From positions 513,650-577,649 of the forward strand of contig NW_020170381.1 in the NCBI RefSeq assembly GCF_000524195.1: a stretch of DNA of 64,000 nt, given 5' to 3'. The notes below the pieces were generated by a model, which worked only from the letters and a program-made list of their open reading frames with translations, searched no databases and was not told where the DNA came from. The stretch is from Echinococcus granulosus. Its lineage: Eukaryota; Platyhelminthes; Cestoda; Cyclophyllidea; Taeniidae. Positions 55,901 through 64,000 of the stretch are shown one piece after another (positions within the stretch are counted from its first letter, which is position 1; the number at the start of each line of letters is the position of its first letter). The position numbers and the translations under genes are program-made.

Positions 55901-58900
55901 CTCCAGCTTGCTTTGCTTCCCTTAAAGCCGTTTTCTCTATTTCACTGAGATGGGCTTCTAACGCCTATCTTTGAGATGGGCTTTAATGCAGTTAAAGTGG
56001 AATGGCAATTCCTTTGTTGCATTATTTGATTTGGGGGGGGGGGGGGGGGATTACGACACAGGCAGGAATTTCTGCGACGTAGCACGAAGCCTCTGTTCGT
56101 TGTAAATTTCAAAATAAAACTTCGAAAATACCAAAAACTTTTCAAAATTCTCTTAGTTGAAATGCTGCATTTTATTGTAAGCGGATATTTGTGTTTCCTG
56201 GGATACGATTTGACTGCTCAGAATACATTTCCTTATGTCATCAACCGGGTAAGAAAGATGAGCGTGCTTTGCCAATTTCCGTGACCAGAAACGATGAAAT
56301 TCCGGGTATTCATGTAGAGACTGGGAAAAAGAAAACTAACGAACAATCACAACGCCGTTGATGGGTGGAAACTCTGCAAGTTATCGCCTTTTAAATATGT
56401 CCGCTTTTTACGCTGTAGTTCCCCAGAAATGAAAAGTTTCGGCGAATCAACAAAAATCGAAAAGAACGGTTGGATTATCAGAACTGAATGGACTTTGACG
56501 GTTAATCCCCAAGTGCCGTCTTCTGTATTTCGAGAACCATTTGGTACCCGACTAAATTATTTTCTCCTGTGCGCTTTGACATTGCATCTCAAAACTAATT
56601 CACTAGAATCACGTTTACTTATTCTAACATGCTGGCATTTTAAATACGAATGTGCCTCTAAAAATTCTCTAAGAAGAGATTATTTTACCCAGATTTTACG
56701 CCATGTTAAGCACCCAGCTACTGGTTAAAATACCAAATAGTCATAATGCAAAGGTATAATTTATGGATATTTATAAACATGGCCCTGGTTTTTGGTGTCT
56801 ATTTAATGGTTTGAAAAATCATAAACTCCTAAATCGTTTCAATCAGAAAAAACAAATGCTCCATACTAGTAACAGATAACTAAAGCGAGGCAGCTGAAAT
56901 ATCAGGTATCCTACCCACTGTACCCCAACGAGAACGAATATGGGTGTATTTTGATACTGAAAATGTATCAGTTAGTGCAAACACAAGTAGGATTGGTTTG
57001 GATCATTTCTTCTGACAGTTTCACAAAAATGATGCACAATGTCTTCGAAGTAACTCATAAAAATGCGACCTAACGTTGAAGAAGAAAACAGTGGCTTTGT
57101 GTGGATGATGGAAACTGAACACACTCCCTTTTACAAATCCTTTCTCTAAACACGATAGTTTCAAAGTTTGTAGCGACATGAGTAACAAGTGAGTTCGTAC
57201 CGCCTGACGATGGAATTGATTCCTAAGGATGCGATTTTCTGATTAGGTCATGATATTCCTCATCGACTACGTTCTCCCTGAGTCCTACTTCGCGAGAAAT
57301 CTCCAGGCCCTTTCCGTGGATGTTGCGGTTTTTGGGGACCTACTGGCACTTCGTCAGCCCATGTTGGCATCGCATCTGCAGAAATTGCAACGAGATGCTG
57401 GTATGTTTATTTAGTCTCCTCATGATTCTGTTACCATGATAATATGTTTCAAATGAACTGCGAAGAAATTTTCGAATGATTTTACTATTACTTACATGGT
57501 GAATGCGGAAACTCGCATAAAAGTATTACCGGATTGGAGTATTTTAGTGTTCACTCACATCAAATTATTTTTACCTTCGAGCTTTGTAAGGCAATTCATC
57601 TTAATGTTTTGATTGTCGCCATAATTGCGTCAAGCTGAAGTGTAAGTGATTACCCTCCAGTTCTCTAAATATGCTGTGAGATAGGGCTTTTGATCATCAG
57701 GAGGGAATCCATGGAATATTCGAAAGTGGTAATGTGCATGTTAGATGGTCGTGACCTTGTAAGAAGGTACAAACTCCCACAAGCTTATTTAGAAATAAAT
57801 GCGCCTTAAAAAGAAGTGAACGCTTTAAAAAAATCAAACCTAAATATACATCATTTTGTAGAGGTGAAATTCCAATATGTTCAAAATTTTTTTTCACCTC
57901 CATTATTTGATTTCTTCATTGAAAAAACCTTGATCCTCTAATACTTAAATAGGTCGTTAAAATTGTCAAATCTATTATTCGATTTTCAGCAAATTGGTCC
58001 TGCATATCGTAAAGTTCTGATGGTTGAAATGTTCTTCACCACCACTTTGTTCCATGCTTACTTCCACATTAGGAAGCATCTCTTCTTTAGATGTAAGTGA
58101 CTTTGAATGATGCCTCTTGTTTTTATCGGGCGAGGTGAAAGTGATTCACTGCGCCTTCCGCATTTAATGCTATCGGTCATGTGATTTCACGGATTTCTTG
58201 GCGCTGAGTTAAGTCGTTAGTGTACAACGAATGCATATTACATCCACAGTCACGTGACCCCGTTGTACACCACTGTGAACTATTTTTAGCGTTTGAAGCC
58301 CTTAATTTCACCTCCTCCGCCGCCACTCGACCGTCATTTGAACCGCCGTTGACGGACCTCTTCGCAATTCAATGGTTCGTAACCCTCTTCTCCACGTGCC
58401 TTCCGATGAACACAGTCCTGCGAATTTGGGACGCCATCCTGCTGGAGGGCTCCGAAGTAGGACTCAGAGCAGGACTTGTTGTCATGGAGATTCTCTCACA
58501 GTGAGTCCTCCCTCCAACAGTCGCTTTTTCTGCTTTAGATGTAGTTTCTCACCTCTTTTGATCTGTTTGTTTTTCTGTGAGAAAATGACATTTTTAGTAG
58601 TAAGATTATCCATTTGTGAAAAACATTTTAAATAATCCCAGTGCCTATCCAACAATAGTTTCTCATGCCTTTTTTGTCTGTGATTTAATGCGCAGTGCAT
58701 TTTATTTTTTTAGTAGATTGATATTATTATAAAAGTTGGAGGACGTTTAAGTTATTTTCCCGTTTTAGCATAAGTTCATGGGGCTTTGTTTAGGGGGAGA
58801 TGGTGAAGCTAATTATAGAATAACCCTTCCCTTTTTATTCTGGTCCCTAAGGTGCAATTTCGGATTTATGTAGTTACAAGTTAATACAGAAGATTAATCA

Positions 58901-59495
58901 ATTGAAATGGAAACTGAGGCTAGGGGTTGAAGAAAATGTGAATCGGTAATCTAATCACTAGAAATACAATCTTGACCATTCTGCTATGAGGACTTTTTGA
59001 AGTACCCAATTCGAAATAACGAAGTATTTAGGTGATACAGCTGTTGGATGAAAAATTAGCCGTAGTCTTATCATCGGCTGCGCGTAATAATCATAACCTT
59101 CTAGGACTGGTACATGATTCCCATTTAGAGACTTGATGAAGTTGCCGTCGGCTGACAAGTTCTACTCTAGCATGGCCCAGTGGATGGAGGAGATCACTGA
59201 GGGTGCTGACCGGCCGGGCCTGAAGACGGTGGAGTTTATCTCTCTTATGTACAACATTGCACCATTGCCATGGCCTCGCCTTGGTGACTTGCGAAAGCGC
59301 TACGCCGCAGCTGCAGACGGTCGGAGAGAGGAGGTGCCGACCGTGCTCTATGGCGATGGCTATGACGAAGAGGCGAAGAAGACCAAGTCCAAGTGGTGGA
59401 ACATCAATGTCAAGCAGGTCGTTGAAGAGTCTGCAAAGTCACCACCAAGAGCGAGTATCCAGCCCGCAGTAATGTGGGTCCCGCCTTTACCTTAA
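52930..59495 (+). CDS. TBC1D30: TBC1D30-like Rab GTPase-activating protein, N-terminus and TBC domain
   Basis: TBC proteins switch off Rab GTPases; TBC1D30 is linked to Rab8 and cilia in vertebrates. Exons: 52930-53209, 55366-55805, 57247-57400, 58290-58500 and 59129-59495 join in phase, giving 483 aa to the TGA-free frame's stop at 59493-59495. Catalytic signatures are intact: an arginine finger in IEKDLHRTG and a glutamine finger in VGYCQGFNILAS. Other TBC1D30-specific phrases by memory are LKRVLTAYTRWN, IDYVLPESYF, EPPLTDLFAIQWF and STCLPMNTVLRIWDA, followed by the KFYSSM and LGDLRKRYA region. The N-terminal exon contains a CDPMRRK motif and ends in RRRK, joining an EES segment. Vertebrate TBC1D30 is much longer, so the stop at 59495 is probably a short-isoform end, or the exon is normally spliced onward to the exons at 60272-62093 through a donor I could not identify. 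Confidence 0.88.
56033..56049. repeat. Poly-G run of 17
   Basis: Seventeen consecutive G on the + strand in the second intron of the TBC1D30-like gene. The length may be unreliable in an assembly. Confidence 0.85.
57990..58092 (+). CDS. Unplaced exon-like ORF in a TBC1D30 intron
   Basis: It is bounded by a gattttcag acceptor and a GAT|GTAAGT donor and is open only in phase 0, exiting in phase 1. It encodes a hydrophobic, aromatic segment (MVEMFFTTTLFHAYFHIRKH) that could be membrane-spanning. It cannot follow the 57400 donor in frame, so it is not a constitutive TBC1D30 exon. It could be an alternative exon or part of a small nested gene; a loose resemblance to NDUFB2-type subunits is only an impression. 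Confidence 0.32.
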
Positions 59496-60271
59496 CATCG
59501 TTGCTTCTTGTTCATTGTTTGAAAAGAATAATTGGAATATTGACAATTATAGTTCAAATTCAAAACCTTCTTTTTCTCAAACTAATGTTTTCAATAAAAA
59601 TGTATTTAAGTCTGCTCCCAATTGCCAGGTGATTCCGTCGTTTAGTCGTGTGAGACTTGTTATTGGGTTAGTTCACACCACAAACGTGCCAATTAAAAAA
59701 CAGGTTAGATGGGAAAAGGTGACTCTGACAGACTATGCTTTGCGGAAAATTTATTTGACTTGGCTAACGCAAATAGAGCACAAAATGTTTCACTTAAATG
59801 GCCCCTACTTATCAACACAGTCTTTTGTGAAATAACAAATAATTTGTCTGTGGAATCGAAGTGCCAAAAATAGGCAAGTAAGATACATGTCTGATTCCGT
59901 CGCACCGTCTAGTACTCCCTAAATCGATTATTGTGCTTATTCTTATTTAGCACTAGGTTGTTTATTTTTGAGTGTTTCCATTTGATCTGCCAAACAGTTT
60001 ACCTTGTGTATGCAAACAGTGAAAAGCAATGTTTACTTTTAATTTTGCTGTTTCAAGGCGTTATATCCTAATCGGGCAGTGCTGGGTAGAGAAATGAGGT
60101 GATCACTTACCCTTTGAAAAACCGAAATTTTTTATCCTAGAACTACTCATCTCAAAGTCGTAAGATCAGCATTTTTTTCGGTTGATAGAACTGGACAAAA
60201 TCAAATAAGGTAGTTTATGAGACTGCTACACTTATTTGACTTATTTCCATAACCGCTATTGCTGCTTATAG

Positions 60272-62093
60272 ACATCAAGGCGATGAGGGAATGGGTACCA
60301 AGCCAGGTGAGTGCACGTGCCCGCCTGTCTGGATTCATGTGCGCCATGGTGTGCCAGGGCTGAGGTTGTTTACAGTCAGTCTATGGTGGCGTTTTAGGTA
60401 CGGACTCCGCACTCCCACGCCAGCTACAAACATCGCCTTCAGCGTCGGAGCAGAACTTCAGCCCACTTCTAAGCGCAGATGAGTCCTTCACATTGGAAAT
60501 GAGTGATGCAAACAGTGTTGACGAAGTGAGTCCTATACCATATCCCTCCAAAATGTGACTATTTAAAGTCCAAAAATATTTTAGCTGTGTAAGTTTCAAT
60601 CCGCATTATGATTGTAAAAAGGCTAAATTTTTCATGCACAGAGTCTAACCACTGGTGCAAATCAGAAACGTTTCGCGCCGCATTAGTGTGAGTCGTTTCA
60701 AGTGTTAGTGTACTGCTAGTAGCCAATGTGGAACTGGAATTGAGGTGAAATAGGGTGAATTTGGCACAAGTTTGCTTGTGCGTGTGCGCGAGCCCCATTC
60801 GACGACGTCTCGCTCGTAGCGAGAGCAACAGTGCTCCTTGAGCATTGATTCTGGACCCTGATTTTTCACACATGCATACACACACCCTATCGTATGAGTT
60901 GTGCATAACTTCTCCGGGGTGCAGTGTCATGAAATGATAAATTTCCCGCATCATCTCTTACCCCACACTGTTACTATGTTGGCTCGGCAAGTGCACCTTT
61001 TACTCTCTCACTTTCTTTTATTCTCGTATAACACCTTCTTCTTTAATTTTTATAAGTGATTTTTAAAATGTCACCTTATTAGTACGAAATTTCACTTACA
61101 GTATGTGACAATTCATGTGGCAAATGGTGCCGAACTTGGCCACCTTGAGAGTCAAATTAGAAGTCACTATAGGCGTTGCTTGAACACTTTATTTCAGTAT
61201 AATTAGTAGCCTAGTTGACTCATCGCCTAGTCTTCGCTTGTGCGTTTCTTTGAGACAAAGATTTTATCCGTATCAGTTGTCTTCCAGTACGACATTGCTG
61301 ATGGAAGCTTTTCTAGTGTTTTTCATTTACCGATTTCATGAGTACTTTGGTAGTCGACAGACTGATTATCGAAGTGAATGACTTGGTAATTTAGATATTA
61401 ATGGGTTCCGGGTCTATGAGGCACTTTCCTTTTTTCCTCTTTGACAAATTCCGACCGCAACGTCGCAATGAAACTAGAAAACTTCTCGTCATGTACGAAG
61501 ACCAAAAAAGGCGAAGAGTGGAAGTGAACTATGACGCATACTTGCTTGGGGACGAAGCATTAATTACACAAATTATTGGCGATCCCACTCAGGTCGAGAA
61601 TCAAAGTTATGCAGATTCGGTTAGTGCCAAATCTGTTCATTTCGAGGTGTTATGCCTTAGTACTACTGCGGTCGAACCCTTTCCTATGTAGCTGCAAGTC
61701 ACCCACCTTCAGCTTCAACAGCAGCGGTTCGCATCCCCCCTGGCCATAAACAACCGACACTACACCCCTCATGATCCCATAGAGAGGACAGACTTGCTAC
61801 AACGCACCTCCTTCCAATTTGATGACAGCTTCCTTCAGACCATCAACGAGTGGCAGCGGCGCAACGCAGCCGCTCTTGCTAGCGCGGGCTCTGAAGACAG
61901 TGACTCAGATATATCCGACACTCCCGATCTCCTCTCCCATTCGGTCTTCCCTTTCGAGGCCTCTCTGATTCCCAGACCGCAACGAACCCTCCTCTCCATC
62001 GTTGCACAAAGGAGGATAGCTGAGCTCGCCTCTCCCAACACCGTCAGTGAACTTCCTTACATTGATGCGCTCTCCTACTGCATGCCACCTTGA
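60272..62093 (+). CDS. Probable C-terminal exons of the TBC1D30-like gene
   Basis: Four exons chain in phase: 60272-60306, 60398-60525, 61395-61619 (or to 61646) and 61692-62093, with stop TGA at 62091. Donors are GTGAGT at 60307 and 60526 and GTTAGT at 61620. The product is Ser/Asp-rich with low complexity. It includes a KRRRVEVNYDAYLLGDEAL stretch, a Gln-rich THLQLQQQRF helix and an acidic EDSDSDISDTPD patch. No domain is recognised. The same strand, close spacing and lack of an ATG-led first exon suggest that it continues the TBC1D30-like gene, whose vertebrate form also has a long low-complexity tail. The entry requires phase 2 and no consensus donor of that phase was found in the preceding exon, so an extra exon may be missing, for example near 59629-59703. 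Confidence 0.6.
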
Positions 62094-62678
62094 TTCCGAT
62101 CACCAATTACATCGAAACGCAATTGGAGATTGTAGGTCCAAGAAAACAGAAATCTAGATTCAACAGGAGACATAGGCAAAGAATTAGATGGCTGTGAATT
62201 TCTATTCATAATGGCACAATTAGCGGGGAGTCATTCACTTTGGTCCTCAGCCACTAAATCCGGATTCGACAAGATGTTAACAATAAATACTAATAGAAAG
62301 AAACTTCCTTTTAAAACCGATTCCTTTTATTATTTTTAAGTCTTTATTGAAACCTGTGTTTTTTAATTCCATGATACTTGACCCAGGTTTATGACTCTTC
62401 GACAAAAGGCCAGTTTATCTTTTTGAGGATTGAGGATATTTTTGGATGGTTGCAACGGCTTTGGAATAAAGTCGGTTTACACTACACCTTGCTTATATTA
62501 GAATAAACCACTAGTTAATAGTGAAAATTATTCTCTGCGCAAAATATCATAAAACTTAAAACCGAAAGATGAATTATTTTCATAATCTACTAGTCAAATG
62601 TTAATCTCTTAATCATTTTTTAGTCTTTCAAGATGCAGAGAGGTTTGTAGGTTGATTTCCTCAGTTCTATTTTTTTAG
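62094..62678. other. AT-rich spacer or intron
   Basis: No gene is seen. It is either the 3' flank of the exon ending at 62093 or an intron leading to the acceptor at 62678. The sequence gaataaac on the + strand near 62500 is compatible with a 3' end but is not decisive. Confidence 0.4.
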
Positions 62679-62990
62679 AATGAAATGAAATCCTCCACCC
62701 ATTCACCTCCATTGTCGCTGAGTAGATCCTCGGTTTTGGCCAAAACCATAATACGTGATCGTACCAGACCGAAGGAGAGTTTCGCTGTGAGTCGTGGAGC
62801 CGTAAAGCCTGTGCAACAGAGCGGTGTCTTGCCAGCCTCGCGATCGCCCTCGTCGGTATCGATGCCGTCACACGAGGCGCGAGCATCGGCGCCGACGCAG
62901 ACGGGAGAGTCACCCGCCCCACCGTGGGCCGCCGCGATGGCTGCCATCGCCGTCGTCCCACGCCCATTCGACAAACGCGACGCCATCTAA
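62679..62990 (+). CDS. Candidate terminal exon, Ser/Pro/Ala-rich
   Basis: A strong acceptor (ctatttttttag) precedes 62679 and the frame runs from NEMKSSTHSPPLS to a TAA at 62988-62990. It is entered in phase 0. A GTCAGT at 62043, within the previous exon, is also in phase 0 and would splice here and replace the last 16 residues, so this could be an alternative TBC1D30 C-terminus. The opposite strand is also open (Gly/Ala-rich); the + strand is preferred for its acceptor. Function is unknown. Confidence 0.45.
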   Translation, partial: NEMKSSTHSPPLSLSRSSVLAKTIIRDRTRPKESFAVSRGAVKPVQQSGVLPASRSPSSVSMPSHEARASAPTQTGESPAPPWAAAMAAIAVVPRPFDKRDAI

Positions 62991-63885
62991 TTACTTCCTG
63001 TACAAATCTCAGCTCGTCTCGTTTCGCACCCTTTCCATCTCGAGTACAACCTATGGCCGACTATAGCCTACTTACTTCCCTCTGCCATCCCTTCTCACTT
63101 TAAATGCAATGTGTGTGGATCCTAGCACGCTGGTGCTTCAGGGCTGCTGGAAGTTAGGGTTCTTGGGTTAACAACATCTTCAAATTTTGTGGATTTTGAT
63201 ACTAAACTTGGTAAGATTCCAATAGGAGCGATGTGTGTTTTACGATGCAATCATTAAAAAAACTCTCTGGAAAATTACTTAGAATCTCGTTGCACATTCT
63301 GCACATTTTTTCTTGAATTGGCTTCCATTTTGAAATTTCGCAGTCGTGATTTAACTTGCAGGCGAATGCGAGCATTAGAAGCGACTAATTTGCGCACGCG
63401 AAATAATTTAAACAAATGAATTGATCATTTGGGAATCATTTTGTGATTTAGAACATCATCGGACCTATCGTAAACAAATTATTGGACTGCCGTTTTCTCC
63501 ACTGGTAATTTATCTCAAACGCATTCACATAGGTGGTCTTCTCTTCATTAAGTCTATGGTTAACGTGGTGAAGCATAAAGTCCGTCAAGATCAGGCTGCT
63601 CTGCTGATGGACTGGATTACAATAACTTAAACTACAAACAAATGATGAAAGTATTTCATTATTTTGAACGATTAAACCCGGTGTAAGCATGTCGGTTAGA
63701 TTGCCCCCGACAGAGTTTTAATCTCAGCCCAGGAAGCATGTAAAAAGAAGTTCAAGGGAATTGGGATGATTTGTTGGAAATTTCTCGTGGATGCACTCTC
63801 ACACACGTATACGCACCAACGCCGTCTCGCACCACAAAATTTGCGTTTGGTTTGCCTCTGCCTAGCCCTCTTGACTCCTTCTTTG
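62991..63885. other. Intergenic region at the right end
   Basis: About 900 bases between the last + strand exon candidate and the stop of the - strand gene at the window edge. It should hold the 3' ends of two convergent genes. Open frames at 63421-63630 (+) and 63448-63690 (-) overlap each other and show no splice context. Confidence 0.4.
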
Positions 63886-64000
63886 TTATCTGATCCGTCT
63901 TAAGTAGAAGGCTGCAGTGATCTCGCTCATGTCGCGTTCCAGGTAGCTGAAGAGAAGTTCCACCTCGAACTGAATGGGGAGTTTGTCAGTGATGTTGTGC
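63886..64000 (-). CDS. Partial terminal exon of a gene running off the right edge
   Basis: On the - strand, 37 codons are open from the window edge to a TAA at 63888-63886. They include DKLPIQFEVELLFSYLERD and end in FYLRRIR. The segment looks like a folded, amphipathic protein end rather than chance sequence, and local GC is raised. The family is not recognised and the rest of the gene lies beyond the window. Confidence 0.6.
   Translation of the reverse strand, partial: HNITDKLPIQFEVELLFSYLERDMSEITAAFYLRRIR

Noticed and set aside
62675..62986. Gly/Ala-rich - strand ORF opposite 62679-62990
   Set aside because: The + strand has a strong acceptor and a clean stop; the - strand frame is explained by high local GC. 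Strand is still not proven.

Overview
The window is eukaryotic nuclear DNA. It holds split genes with GT-AG introns, long AT-rich non-coding stretches and animal gene families: a paired-class homeobox, a TRIM-like RBCC protein, MED20, PRPF40 and TBC1D30. Two MED20 introns read as 32 and 38 nt, and several start codons sit a few bases after a 3' splice site. Together these suggest a parasitic flatworm, probably a tapeworm. That placement is inference; no mitochondrial, rRNA or spliced-leader sequence was seen to confirm it.

Layout. At 0.4-2.4 kb (+) is an OCRE-domain protein. At 3.0-6.1 kb (-), tail to tail with it, is a complete PRPF40-type splicing factor. Six coding exons join without a phase conflict into 790 aa with two WW domains, FF repeats and a basic, serine-rich tail. 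At 8.0-12.1 kb (+) is a low-confidence multi-exon gene that I do not recognise; it is rich in amphipathic helices and includes a 22-nt microexon. At 12.1-22.3 kb there are only scattered exon-like scraps. At 22.3-32.5 kb (+) is a paired-class homeobox gene with a Prop/unc-42-like homeodomain. It has a probable GC-AG intron, the classic intron between homeodomain positions 46 and 47, and optional phase-0 exons near its 3' end. At 32.5-43.6 kb is mostly empty sequence with a GC-rich island near 39 kb and a few orphan exon candidates. At 43.6-48.5 kb (+) is a RING/B-box/coiled-coil protein without NHL or SPRY domains. At 50.8-51.7 kb (+) is a compact MED20. At 52.9-62.1 kb (+) is a TBC1D30-like Rab GTPase-activating protein, followed by a proline- and alanine-rich terminal-exon candidate at 62.7-63.0 kb. 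At 63.9-64.0 kb (-) is the last exon of a gene running off the right edge.

How the genes relate. The OCRE protein and PRPF40 both belong to families linked to early spliceosome assembly and are convergent neighbours. MED20 and the homeobox protein act in transcription. The TRIM-like protein and the TBC protein are single cytoplasmic regulators. Nothing suggests an operon of co-functional genes, although MED20 and TBC1D30 lie in tandem about 1.25 kb apart. Exon ends were set by eye from splice consensus, phase continuity and remembered family patterns; no RNA evidence or database search was available.
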